From Pterois miles (lineage: Eukaryota > Chordata > Actinopteri > Perciformes > Scorpaenidae): 64,000 nt of DNA. How positions within the stretch are numbered: the first letter of the stretch is position 1; the number at the start of each line of letters is the position of its first letter. The notes beneath the pieces are model-generated. The model did no database searches. It was not told where the DNA came from and saw only the letters and a program-made list of their open reading frames with translations. The translations under genes were made by a program, and so were the position numbers. Positions 48,101 through 57,615 of the stretch are shown piece by piece. Where the stretch lies: positions 3,693,501 through 3,757,500 of the forward strand of contig CAMQGK010000008.1 of assembly GCA_947000775.1 (NCBI GenBank), given 5' to 3'.

Positions 48101-50329
48101 CAGCAGCTGCTGTGAAGCAGCAAAGCATTTGTGATATTAGTGATAACAGCCACAACTGGGATCACTTTTCTCAGACGTACAGCAAAGCAATGTATTTACA
48201 AATGACATATCTGAAGACTCAGTTGCCAAAATTTCAGGTTCAAGTGCAATGAGATATCAGATGGTGAATCTGTTTTACTCACCTGACTTGGAGCTACGGT
48301 GTCGGCGTATGACTGCTAACAGCAGTAATTGCAAACTCCTTTGTCAAAATCATACAAGGAAGCATTGTAATAAATGCTAGGAGGGCAGGTGTGGTCAGCC
48401 CCTTTGTTAGCACAAATTGCCTGTAAGGTGTGCACAGAGGAGGAAAACGAGTCCTCCACTATTGTCCTTGGAAATTATGTGAGGAACATCAACGCCTTGA
48501 TATTCTTTAAGCTGCTTCTTGTTGCTGCTACTGTTTTGTAACCTGTCAGCTCAAAGTGCCATGCAATATTAGCGGTTAGGGGAAGAAGTCGATACAGCAT
48601 AGTGTCAGAATATTTTGCGTGGCAGTACTGTATCGATACACAGACATCAAATATCTGTCTTTTTCATAGACTATTAACCTCTTACCAATCCGACGGTCGC
48701 TATTTCAGAGGTTGTGACAAGCTGTCTTAAAGCTAGAGTGAAGCCGCTGGTATTATATCAAACTAGGAAACCTACAGATGTCATGCTAGCTTTTTGGGAA
48801 GGACACTAAGTAACGCTCCAACGTAGACCTAAATATTGGAGAGGAAAAACTGGCATGGTCATTTTCAAAGGGGTCTGTTGACCTCTGACCTCAAGATATG
48901 TGAATTTAAACTCTGAATATCTTATTAGATAAAATAAATGGAAACAAACTGCATTATTTGCTGTTGAAAAAAGGTAATAAATCACAATATATCATATCGC
49001 AATACTCATCATAACAAGATTGTATCGAGACATATGTATCGTAATCATATTGTATCATGGAGGCTCTGGTGATTCCCACTCCTAGTCAAGACACCTAGTA
49101 TTTAGATGTCATTAAAGCCTTGCCAGCTTACACTTCTTCTTGAGTCAGCAAATATAATTACGCTACAAAACATGGACTATCTTTGCAAACACAACCTCAC
49201 GTCTCTACAGTGGATGCGTCATTATCTTTTGAACTCTGTGACTTACAATGGTAACTCTAGCGCTGTCCTGAATACTACTCTTTTGGGCTTCAGTGACAAA
49301 ATCAAAGGTATTTCAATTGTATTTGATGAACCCCAAGACTTTTGGGAAAATATTCTGTGGACTGGCAAGAAAGGTTGAACTTTCTAGAAGGTGTGCGTCC
49401 CGTTAAATCTGGCGTAAAACTAACACAGCATTTCATACCAGCAGTCAGACATGGTGGTGGTAGTGTGATGGTCTGGGTCTGCTTTGCTGCTTCAGGACCT
49501 GGACTTGCTGTAACTGATGGAACCATGAATTCTGCTCTCTACCAGAAAATCCTGAAGGAGAGTCCGGCCATCAGTTCGTGACCTCAAGCTCAAGCCCACT
49601 TGGGTTTTACAGCACGACAATGATCTGAAACACGCCAGCCAATTTTGCTGAGTTAAAACAACTCTGTAAGGAAGACTGGGCGCAAATTCCTCCACAGCGA
49701 TGTAAAAGACTCATTGCCAGTTATCACAAATGCTTGATTTCAGTTGTTGCCGCCACAACCAGTTATTAGGTTTAGGGGGCAATTACTTTTTCACATAGGG
49801 CCAGTTGGGTTTGGATAGCTTTTTACCCTTAATAAATGAAATGATTATTTAAAAACTGCATTTTCTATGTCTCATGTTGAAATTTGTTTGATGATCTGAA
49901 ACATGTGTGACAAATATGCAAAAATATAAGAAATCAGGAAGGGGGCAAATACTTTTTTCACAGCACTGTAGCAGCAATTCCTTGAAAGTCATGGTATTTT
50001 GCTTTAACATCAGCGCTAAAGATCATTTTATTTGGGCTGGTACAAACTATAGTATACTACTATATGTAACTATACTGCCTTGTATACTGTGCTGCAACTA
50101 ATAATTGGACGTGTGATCATTATATAAACTTCCTCTGGCTGCTTGTTAGCCTTCACCTGACCCTTCATCCCTGACCTGAACTTTTGTGTCCTCTGCAGAC
50201 CCCTGTCTCATAGTGATGCCGCCATGCATGGGCGAGGACGACCGCTTCAGTCTGGAGGCGCTGCGGCACATCCACAAACAGCTGGACGACGACAATGACG
50301 GGGGAATAGAGGTCAACGAGAGTGTGGAG
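22200..50329 (+). CDS. STIM2: STIM2, stromal interaction molecule 2 (5' two coding exons; 3' end outside window)
   Basis: Joined exons are 22200-22332 and 50199-50329, 88 residues so far. STIM2 is a single-pass ER membrane protein whose lumenal EF-hand senses ER calcium and, when calcium falls, activates Orai channels. Exon 1 supplies a start and hydrophobic signal segment (residues 11-23). Exon 2 gives DPCLIVMPPC, whose two cysteines have the spacing of STIM1/STIM2, then DRFSLEALRHIHKQ and the calcium loop DDDNDGGIEVNE. The loop has acidic residues at positions 1, 3, 5 and 12, so it should bind calcium. GGIEV matches STIM2 rather than STIM1 (GDVDV). The intron between is 27.9 kb. The hidden EF-hand, SAM, membrane, coiled-coil and SOAR/CAD parts lie beyond 64000. 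Teleosts can carry two STIM2 copies, and which one this is cannot be told. Confidence 0.93.
22918..23568 (+). mobile_element. Fullest copy of the AGGGCTTTCAATC...TTTGACAGCCT repeat
   Basis: About 650 bp run from AGGGCTTTCAATCAAC to GTTAACTTTGACAGCCT, with decayed inverted ends. Its inside includes AAACCCTCACAGGTGCTG and GGGTACCCAGAAAACCC. Related pieces: 3166-3410, 8880-9634, 37466-37855 and 48707-48904. No open frame of note. Confidence 0.65.
23779..24005 (-). mobile_element. Decayed MITE of the GGGCTGCAACTA family
   Basis: GGAGCTGCAAAGATCGATC opens a degraded copy of the 17775-18107 element. The right end is truncated near AATTGAGAGCATAATTT. Confidence 0.55.
24503..24955 (+). repeat. Dispersed repeat, copy 1 of 2
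   Basis: It shares long stretches with 30441-30790, including GAATGAAGTCACTC-like sequence, GAAGCATAGCACCCACCCTC and GAGAGCC. This copy is longer and contains GCTCTGTCAGCAGTGTTGC. Class unknown. Confidence 0.65.
25348..25440 (+). repeat. Dispersed TGATGAAG...GTGAAACGT motif
   Basis: CTGATGAAGTGCC followed by AAACGTGTCAGTGAAACGTC matches a motif widespread in fish genomes. The reverse form occurs at 12310-12415. Confidence 0.4.
27102..27152. repeat. (AC)n microsatellite, 51 bp
   Basis: An uninterrupted AC dinucleotide run in STIM2 intron 1. It explains the cysteine-valine and threonine-histidine open frames on the two strands. Confidence 0.98.
27856..28456. mobile_element. Probable TIR element with TCACACC...GGTGTGAA ends
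   Basis: GGGTGCTCTCACACC at the left and AGGTGTGAACCCAACCCT at the right are similar when one is reversed. The inside holds GTTCGTTTGATTTGGTGTG. The ends are decayed and no target duplication is clear. Confidence 0.4.
28530..28870. mobile_element. Decayed MITE, AGGGCTGCA...AATCGCAATAT type
   Basis: TTAGGGCTGCAGAGTTAATC leads into AATCGCAATATGGCCC. The right side holds AAATTATCGCAATCATA and TTAAGCCCTT. Similar GGGCTGCACGATT elements are common in teleosts. Confidence 0.5.
30441..30790 (+). repeat. Dispersed repeat, copy 2 of 2 (see 24503-24955)
   Basis: It runs from CTTTAAAGGTGCACTATAC to GCAATAGAAATG, colinear with 24503-24955 but with about 100 bp missing in the middle. Confidence 0.65.
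32540..32800 (+). repeat. Dispersed repeat fragment
   Basis: GGCAGGAGGCATTATGTC, then a CCATC/CCGTC-rich stretch, then AAGGTCACTGTGACC and CATAACTCAAGAATTCATG follow in the order seen in a widespread fish repeat. Class not assigned. Confidence 0.5.
37154..38111. mobile_element. TIR transposon with perfect 19-bp ends and a nested repeat
   Basis: CACTGTGTTTACATGCACA at 37154-37172 is the exact reverse complement of 38093-38111. ATT stands directly outside both ends, which may be a 3-bp target duplication (as in PIF/Harbinger) but is weak evidence alone. The inside is interrupted by the unrelated repeat 37466-37855. No transposase is visible. Confidence 0.75.
37466..37855 (+). mobile_element. 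Internally deleted repeat nested in 37154-38111
   Basis: It runs from AGAGCTGGCATTAGATT to ATCACGTTAACTTTC and carries GGGTACCCATAGAACAC and GAGGTCAGAGGTCAAGGG, as in 22918-23568, but the middle is missing. Confidence 0.6.
39779..40090 (+). mobile_element. MITE of the GGGCTGCAACTA family, 3' truncated
   Basis: GGGCTGCGAGTCATGATTA opens the copy. CCAAAGCCCAAGACAACG and ACCAGAAAATATTCAC are the shared core. The right inverted repeat is absent. Confidence 0.7.
42529..42544. repeat. (TA)8 microsatellite
   Basis: A short TA dinucleotide run in STIM2 intron 1. A similar run lies at 63237-63255. Confidence 0.9.
44432..45049. mobile_element. TIR element with perfect 17-bp ends, containing a dispersed repeat
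   Basis: AGGCTGCATTCACACCA at 44432-44448 is exactly reversed at 45033-45049. Between them, 44465-44907 is a repeat whose inverted second copy is 59345-59805; that copy has no such ends. No target duplication is clear and no protein is encoded. Confidence 0.7.
44465..44907 (+). repeat. Dispersed repeat inside 44432-45049
   Basis: It contains GTTACAAAAAGAAGTCTG, AGTTTCAAGTCTTCCTAA and GACCATAAAGAAGGGTATGC, each found reversed at 59345-59805. Confidence 0.75.
45716..46245 (+). mobile_element. Truncated MITE abutting a host-repeat-plus-MITE composite
   Basis: 45716-45840 is the left part of a GGGCTGCAACTA-family MITE cut off after CCTAAGATG. 45841-45895 is a GTATCGGATCAGTATTCAAT repeat. 45896-46245 is a second, longer MITE copy in the same direction. 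The junction of the last two is the same as at 53739-53788. Confidence 0.7.
46939..47396 (+). repeat. TTAGCTTAGC-family repeat with internal tandem duplication
   Basis: Two adjoining units start AGAGTGGTA at 46984 and 47159 and each contain GTGCTGGTGGATG, GCTGTTTACCTCTGTTT and GTCTTTATGCTAAGCTA. A third, partial unit starts at about 47314. Unit length is roughly 155-175 bp. Confidence 0.7.
48577..49084. mobile_element. TIR element, GGGGTGGGAATCACC family
   Basis: It starts TAGGGGAAGAAGTCGATACA and ends GGTGATTCCCACTCCTA, around TGTATCGATACACAGAC and TTGTATCGAGACATATG. The middle (48707-48904) matches part of the 22918-23568 family, reversed. Confidence 0.6.
49325..49970 (+). mobile_element. 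Tc1/mariner-type transposon relic, 5' truncated
   Basis: Broken transposase remains: PQDFWENILWT at 49330-49370, then after frame changes VRHGGGSVMVWVCFAASGPG, DGTMNSALYQKILKE and VLQHDNDLKHAS. These are the C-terminal half of a Tc1-like DDE transposase. The first catalytic-region motif WTDETK has become WTGKKG, and stops and frameshifts make it dead. The right end runs through GGGGGCAATTACTTTTTCAC to CACAGCACTGTA at 49970. No left inverted repeat was found. It sits about 230 bp upstream of STIM2 exon 2. Confidence 0.85.
50199..50329 (+). CDS. STIM2: STIM2 coding exon 2: cysteine pair and canonical EF-hand
   Basis: After CTCTGCAG the exon encodes (D)PCLIVMPPCMGEDDRFSL through the EF-hand loop to NESVE, ending at GTGAGC. 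The ER-lumenal helix RFSLEALRHIHKQ and the loop DDDNDGGIEVNE are diagnostic of STIM proteins. Compared with human STIM2 (DDDKDGGIEVEE) only the non-ligand positions 4 and 11 differ. GC-rich third positions set it apart from the AT-rich intron around it. Confidence 0.96.
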
Positions 50330-51684
50330 GTGAGCTTTGTGAATTTGCATTTGGGACACACACAGATTAGTTGCCTGGAGACACATGATGATGCACTTGG
50401 GTTGTAAACAACACCTAAGGGACCTTTATGTCTCACTAGAGGTTTCTAGCCTAGGGTCGAGACTTCCTATGCAAATGTAATAAATTAGTTCTTTATATTT
50501 AAGAGAAGGTGTAACAAAATCTGTATGATTATTGATGACTTTCTCATGTTAGAAGTATTGTGTCGATCAGTAACTTAACCAAACCAAACTGCTTCCAAGT
50601 GTTGACACAAGAATACTTGCCTGTCACCTCTGAAAGGAGATGGCTACATACAAGTATTTAGGTTACAGTGGTTACAGCTTTTGGCAGTTTGTCAGGTTTT
50701 GTTGCCGGTGTCAGCATTTTTAACATGGCAACACATCATCAGAAACACAGATCTTTAGTGCCATTTTTACAGACATTGCGCTATAATTTGAGGTAGCATA
50801 TATATTTGATATTTGTAGTTTTATTTGAATTTAATTGCACTCATTTTTACATGACCATCCTGCCTTTTGCAACGCATAACTAATCATGAGATGAAGGATT
50901 TTATTTGAGTGCCTTTCAGTTAAACTACTGTACAGACCCATAAAGTTGTAAAGTCTTTGCTAGTGATGCAGTTGATGAATGGTGGTAGTGACACTGGTAG
51001 TGTGTAGATGTGTTGGCGGGGCGTCTGGGAGACAAGGGACAGGTTTCTGAGATTGACAAGAAGGGTTGAACTGACACCTGAGAGCACTCTGACCTGCCTT
51101 GGCCTCTGCGTCTCTTGGTAATCAACGACCTCCTACGTTCAAAAGAAACCACTTGGGACCACGGTCACATTCTGTGTGTGTGTTGGCAGGAGTCATTTTT
51201 AACTGGCTGAGAAGTGCTGGCGTGAGAAACAGTTATACCCCAGAGCCCTTTGGTGGCCCCTCGGTAAAGAGCGACGAATGAGTCGTGTCTAAAGACCCCT
51301 GAGGGCTGCAGTGTTAGAACTGGCCCCCAGCCCACATGAAGGCAATGTGCGTCTGTGCATATATCTCACTGGTGCCTGTATGTGCTCTAAATGTATAGGA
51401 GTGTATTACATGTTGCCCCCTTTCCCCCTTTGTCTTTATAAGGGCAATGAGCCGTGTCCGTTTCTTTCCAGCAGTTGTTTTTGGCAGCCGCTCATTACTG
51501 AGGATTTCCAAGCTTCTTCTCTGGGCTCCGGCGGCGGGTGGAGCAGGGTTTCATAACATGATGGATGCTCCTTTCACCAAATTAGTGGCTGTCTATCACC
51601 TAGTGTTATGAAAGACGGACATTGTCATGTGACAGAGAGCGTGGCACTGAAACGCATAGATTTTCATCATCAGGTTCGCTGATA

Positions 51685-51990
51685 TTAAAGAGGACCTGTT
51701 ATGCTTATTTTCAGGTGCACACTTATTTTGGGTTTCTACTAGAACATTTTTACATGCTTCAGTGGTCAATGTTCACTTTTCTCATACCGGTTGTCCTCTT
51801 TTCACCCTTTGTCTGCTCTGCTCTGCACATTCGAAAAAGCTCAGTCTGCTCTGATTGGTCAGCGCACTGTTGTGATTGGTCAACCGAACCAAACTCTTCG
51901 AACTCTGCTCCAGCTCCGTTCTAACTAGCTTTGTTTGAAGGCATGCCAAACTAGCTGCTCGGCAATAGTGATGCGGTTTGGGTGGGTCAA
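51685..51990 (+). repeat. Dispersed repeat, AGGACCTGTTATGCTTATTT type
   Basis: The opening AAAGAGGACCTGTTATGC and the inner TGATTGGTCAGCGCACTG resemble a widespread fish repeat that starts with a 'products of ATTATGCTT' motif. No second copy in this window, so the call rests on recollection. Confidence 0.35.
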
Positions 51991-52201
51991 AGAGTGACAA
52001 AGAAGCATTCTGAGTAAGTTATTAATAACTTACAGAAACACTGGTGCAACAGATCACCGTCTTTTCTTTTTTGTCTCTCCGTCTCAAAGACAAACACACA
52101 AACCAGCCGTGGTGGTGACGCAGGATGGCGGGTGTTTGTGTGTCTTTGAGAGAGTATTACGCTGTCAAGAGGTCATGGTCATTTCACGTATTTCTGTGAG
52201 G

Positions 52202-52208
<7 letters not shown>

Positions 52209-52279
<71 letters not shown>
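52209..52279. repeat. (CA)n microsatellite, 71 bp
   Basis: An uninterrupted CA run in STIM2 intron 2, preceded by a short TCTCTC stretch. It is the longest simple repeat in the window. Confidence 0.98.
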
Positions 52280-52280
<1 letters not shown>

Positions 52281-53738
52281 ACTCAAGTCCCCTTGTTTCT
52301 GTCCTTGTCTCAGACCTCAGTCAGGACATTTGTTGTGCTGCTATAATGCATAAATTTGGCGGTTTGTGGGTCAGGTCGGGTTCGGGTGGTTGATTTACGC
52401 ATATTTTCTTAGGTCGGCTGGTGCAGATAGGCTCTCTTGGTGGGTAGGGTGTGTGCGGATTATAAAAAGCTCTGACCAACGCATCACTACTAGCCATACA
52501 TAATGTAAATTAGTGTTAGGACTTCAAGTAGCGTGTTTCAGGCAGTTCAGGATCAGTGTTTCTGTGGCATTTGTAGCTTTGCAGACCTTTTACATTGACA
52601 AAAAGCAAAATTAGCTATGTTCTTTAAAAATGTCAATATTGACAAAAGTAATACGCCCTGTGTAGATTTAACATAATTTTTAACAGTAGCATCATGTCAG
52701 GTTGATGATATATTGTAGGGTTGGGATTTGTCCACATGCTGAAATGTCCTTTAGCAAGACATTATACCCCAAATTGCTCCCAATGTGTTTGCACATTTTA
52801 TTATGGGCAAATAAATGGACCCCATTAACCGTTGGTGTCATCACAACGTCAGTCTTTTCCTGGCAGCGATGAGCTGAAAGCAGTGACACAGTTTTATGAG
52901 GGAGGGTGACGAGTGTGGGGTCAGAGGATGTCAGCCCCTATCTGGTCTTCGTGAGGGGATGAGACCTCGGCCCCCGTTGCCACCTGGTTGAAACCTTACA
53001 CTTAGCCAACAAAGATCTCACTGGCACTTCCTGCTTTTCCTTCTCTTATTCTGCCCCCCTCACACCTTTATCGCAGAATTTGAGAGGATGACGAAGATGA
53101 GAGGATGCTCGTATTTGTAACGTTATAGCCGTGGTCAGGATATCCAGTTTTTCATGACATGCATTTCAGAGATTCTTATGCTGGTGGTAAAGATGCCATG
53201 AGGTCAGTGGTGATATATGGTGACACCAGCAGGTTCAGCAGTAAAGGAAATGATTTCTGAACATTTAGCACAGAATACACGATATATAAACCAGCTTTTA
53301 AGGCTGATGGAGGGTGAAACGGGCATATATGCATTTGAAAGTATTTCAGTTTTAAATCCACTATATTTTTGGGCTTGAACTGGACAGTATTAGCGATACA
53401 CAAATACCTGGATCAGGTATCGCTGACAATGGGGCCTGATCTATTCATTTCAGTTCTATGTTCACGTGTGATTATATGTGCTCATACCACGTCAACAAAC
53501 ATGGCAGCTGTTTGGAGGTATTTCCCGCTTCTTACGCCAACAGGTTCTATAGTTATTTTATGTATAAGTTAGGTAATGCTGGACGAAGAACCACTTCACT
53601 TTCCAAATCTTAGCTAAGGTGCTGGAAACTTAAATCCAAAAGATAATAGAAAAAATTTCCACACACTTAGATCTAAGCAATGTTTAAATCAAGCCTGACG
53701 TCCACACAGTGAGGCATACAGCTTATTAATTAAACACT

Positions 53739-54178
53739 GGTATCGGATCAGTATTCAATACCCAAAGCTCAGGTATCAGTTTCAGGTAGAGCTGCAACTA
53801 ACAATTATTTTCATTGTTGATTAACCTATCGATTACTTTTTCAGTTAATCGCTTAGTTGTTTGGTCTATAAAATGTAAATAAACAATGGTGAAAATGTCG
53901 ATTAGTGTTTCCCAGAGCCCAAGATGACGTCGTCAAATGTCGTGTTTTGTCCACAACTCAAAGATATTCAGTTTAAAGTCATAGAGGAGTGAAGAGGCCA
54001 GAAAATATTCACATTTAAGAAGCTGGAATCAGAGTTTTTAAATTTTGTATTTCTTAAATTACTCAAATCAACTAATTGTTTATCAGAACAGTTGGTGATT
54101 AATTTAAGTTGACTACTAATTGATTAATTGTTGCAGCTCTTGCATCAGGACTGAAAAAGTTGATGCATCCTTAACACA
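53739..54178 (+). mobile_element. MITE (53788-54140) inserted in a GTATCGGATCAG repeat
   Basis: Host sequence GGTATCGGATCAGTATTCAA precedes the MITE and AGGACTGAAAAAGTTG follows it. The MITE starts AGAGCTGCAACTAAC and ends TTGTTGCAGCTCT. The 8-bp flanks GTTTCAGG and GCATCAGG agree at six positions, fitting a decayed hAT-type target duplication. Confidence 0.75.
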
Positions 54179-54389
54179 GTACACACTGGGTAAAGAGATT
54201 TAGAGGATGTTACAAAGGCTGTAAGAGCAGACAGAAAATGAATTATCAACAATTTTGGAAATATATTAATTGTTAAAGATATTTTTTTAGCACAAAAATG
54301 TAAAGAAATCACCTGTTCCAGCTTCTCAGATGTGAATATTTGCTGCTTTTCCAAGAAAACTGTTTTGACTTTTACAAGTTATACTCTGG

Positions 54390-54850
54390 GAAATTGAAAA
54401 CTATGTATAAAATAATCAAGAAAATAAATATGAGCTTCGTCCAAAATCGCATGCTATACACGACATACTCAACAGGTGTATCGCTCAACATACTTTTTTG
54501 AATAAACAGTACTGTGTATCTTTTCGGACACACTGAACTGCAGTTACAACGTCACTTCCTGAGAGCCTCCTTGCCGGTTGAAGACGTGTAACCATGGTAA
54601 CCTGTGCCTCAACCTCATGTGACCAAAATGATGTTTTGTGAAGTCTTAAGAAGAAGATTTAATTGAAGTGAAATATTACTGTTAAACTGAAGCTGCAGAG
54701 TCTACTATGAATGTTGTTGCATGCTGTAATATTTCACTGGAAATAGTCTGCAATTTGTCTTCTATTTGTTTCATACTAGGCTTTCAGACATACTAAAATA
54801 TCTCACGTACTGTACTAAAACGAAAGTGTACTAAATGAAAATACAATATT
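54390..54850. repeat. Possible decayed transposon, GTCCAAAATCGCATGCTA type
   Basis: GTCCAAAATCGCATGCTATA with nearby ACATACTC and, at the other side, CATACTAGG...ACATACTAAA resembles a fish element rich in CATACT motifs. The ends are not resolved. Confidence 0.35.
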
Positions 54851-56769
54851 TTCAGTTCAGGTGGTCTTCAGTAATCTTTCTTTCTGCTTTGCCTCAGAGT
54901 TTAGTGACATTGCAGTCTTCACACTTATTAATAGCAGTTTAATTGCAGGTAATTTGTCACATCCATGATCAAGTAACGCACGAACCAGACGCTGGCATGT
55001 TGTGCTATTGCGACCCCCTGAGTCGAGGTCTTAACTGGATGATCTGAAACACAGTTTTTATTTGCCATAGCAAAGCTTATGCCAGCCAACATGAGTAGTT
55101 TGTTTTTGCAATGTAATTTTACAGCTTACTGAAGCCAAATGGAAAGTGGCGTTATCAGAGAGTTACCTGGTGGCGCTGCAGCGTAACCTTTGTTTTACTT
55201 TTAAACTTCCTCTGTAACTTAACGACGCTCAGAGTTGCTAAGCTACGGGGAAATGAACCCTCACAGACAGACTGATACCTACCCAAGTCTTTCTAGTTTA
55301 TATTAGCCCACACAGATAAAACATACTTTATACACACAGATCATTTACATGTTGCTGAGTCATTGACACAAGATATGTTGGTTACCACAGCAGCTATCCG
55401 CAGCACGCTACTGTGACGTTTTTCATTTGAACTTCCCATCATATACACTTTCATTAACTGCTCCTCCTTTGGGTCCTGCTGTTAGTCGTAATGGGCCACC
55501 CATGCAAAGAGAGCACCCATAAACATGTACTTGAGTATATTGACATTCTGTGCAGTGGTGAGGCGAGGAGAGCAAACAAGGAAGTGGTGAGGCCAACAAG
55601 TACCTCAGTTCCCTTTGGTATTCACTGACATGTCATGTCACAGATGTTGAACAAAAAAAGGCTTCAGCTGCTTTTGAAGTTGATATTTGGTGCAGGGAGT
55701 CATGGCAGAACACAAGTAGCTCTCTGGTGAAGCAAACAGATAAGATTTTTGTCAGAAGCGCTTGGCATGATGGGGAGTAAAAGGTTGATTTTTAGTTGCA
55801 TGTGGCAGTTTTACCACCACGGCCGTACTCTCTCATGATTATATGATATCTGAAGTAGTGGGACATGAAGTGTTTATATCATCTGTGCCCAGAAATCTAC
55901 CAGGAAGTGATTTTCTACCTGTGAAGATCAAAACTGTCAAATCTTTCTCCCCTGCCTTTCTACATCAACTTAAATAAATACAAACTTGGACCTCTTGACG
56001 ACGTGTATTTATAGTCTCAATAATCATCACTTTTTTACTCCCAAAAGCATCTGCTGGCAAGCAACTTGGCTACCGTGGATGGATTTTATTAGGACTCAAA
56101 TCCAGCTGTAACCCTGTTAAACATCATCCTGTCTCTGATTACTCTGAGTCGGGGCGTTGCCGGGGGTTTTGACTGACGTCCGGGGGTCTGTTGCTGTGCA
56201 CAGTCGCTGGGGACGGCAGGTGCACGTCCTCTCCTCGTGGGTGCTGGGCTGCGTGCTGCCCGTCTGCAAAGGAGACGCTCAGCTGGATCGTGTTGCATCA
56301 CTTTGAAATTGCAAGAGCCTAACCCACGTCACAGCAGGGGCTGATAGCGCTGCTTCTGTGTGTGTGTGCTTTATTGGTTCCTCACAGGCCATGCATAACA
56401 ACTTGGTGGAAAAATTAGGCTTGCATGTGAGTTCTGATATACTGTATTTAGGACGTGCTTGTAACTCGGCGGGTATGAACAGAAGGAACTTGAGGAGGCT
56501 CATGGAGCGTCTAGGTTGTATCTATAGAAAGGAGGTTCAAGAAGGTGTTTGTTGACTTGTCTGGGAATGTTCTAGAGGGAACGTGACAGACAGATTATTT
56601 ATTTCTGACCTACTGCTTTGAATGGAGAACTTTAAAGGGTTGGTTCAACCAAATAAAAAAAAAAACGTATTTTCTTCCTTAAATCTAGTGATATCTAGCA
56701 GTGCTTTCTAATCTGGAGAGTTGATCTCTTGCCAAGAAGAGAGGATTGATTCTATGATTCAAATGTCCA

Positions 56770-57060
56770 TGTATGGAGCTGGAACTGGGTGGTGAATTAG
56801 CTTTGCATCGAGATTAGATGCAGGGGGAAGCTGCTAGCCAGACTGCAAAAAAAAAGATACACCCACAAATATTTGCAGGGACTTCCTGGAGTCTTGAATG
56901 TACACAACACCTTGTCAGTGTGTATGACTGGATTTTTTCACAAGGAGCCAGTTTACAAGCTAATTTTAAACCTGTAAAAAGACAGACAAAAGCGGGTAGA
57001 TTTCTCCATTTTGGCCAATGTGGTTTATCTGCATTCAACCAATGATTGGTCAATACTACT
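56770..57060 (+). repeat. Diverged TTAGCTTAGC-family copy
   Basis: TATGGAGCTGGAACTGGGTG followed by GAAGCTGCTAGCCAGACTG parallels 46939-47000. The remainder is too diverged to align by eye. Confidence 0.4.
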
Positions 57061-57127
57061 TGAACTGCAAATGGAAACCTTCCTGTACCAAAATCGTTAG
57101 CCGTTGCCTACAGATTCTACTTGTGAA

Positions 57128-57615
57128 TGCAGACTCTGTTTATAGTGATTATTAACATTAATCGCAATCATGATTTCCCCTTATAAAATGAACAGGATCG
57201 ACTGCGATATTGACGTTTAAGATGTATGCTCCGCTCATAGAAAACGCTGCTGTACATCAAATCAAGTGCTTCTTAAACGAACAGCTGGAATCAATCCCAG
57301 CTGACATTGGGCGAAGGCGGGGTACACCCTGGACAGGTTGCCAGCCTATCTCAGGGTCAACAATTAATGTAACCTGCATGTCTTTGGATTGTGGGAGGAA
57401 GCCGGAGAACCCAGAGAAAACCCACGCTAACATGGGGAAAACATGCAAACTCCACTTATTGTCCACAAATGTGGAAATTTGCATTTGGCTTCACAGGTTG
57501 GTTAGGTGAAGAGCAATACAAAAATACCTTGTCCCTAAAATCAAAGCATAATTGTGGTCTTAATATTGGTTAAAATAATCAAGATTATTATTTTGGCCAT
57601 AACCGTGCGGCCCTA
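57128..57615. mobile_element. MITE split by a retroposon fragment
   Basis: AATCGCAATCATGATTTCCCC on the left and AGATTATTATTTTGGCCATA...GTGCGGCCCTA on the right look like two parts of one GGGCTGCACGATT-type element. Between them 57280-57456 is a retroposon piece. Confidence 0.4.
57280..57456 (+). mobile_element. Retroposon fragment, widespread GGCGGGGTACACCCTGGACA type
   Basis: AGCTGACATTGGGCGAAGG, GGTACACCCTGGACAGG, TGTGGGAGGAAGCCGG and AAACATGCAAACTCCAC occur in the order of a very abundant non-LTR-derived sequence in fish and amphibians. It is truncated on both sides. Confidence 0.65.

Larger units (their letters stand above)
22333..50198 (+). other. STIM2 intron 1 (27.9 kb)
   Basis: The intron runs from GTAAGC to CTCTGCAG. 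Recognised repeats inside are listed separately. Stretches where I see neither gene nor repeat include 26100-27080, 29000-30400, 31400-32500, 33000-34900, 35700-37000, 38130-39770 and 43000-44430. Poly-C runs of 11 and 15 lie near 22381-22391 and 22741-22755. Confidence 0.7.

Noticed and set aside
27102..52279. CRISPR-like regular repeats
   Set aside because: The only regular arrays are dinucleotide microsatellites; dispersed repeats have no regular spacing, and the genome is vertebrate.
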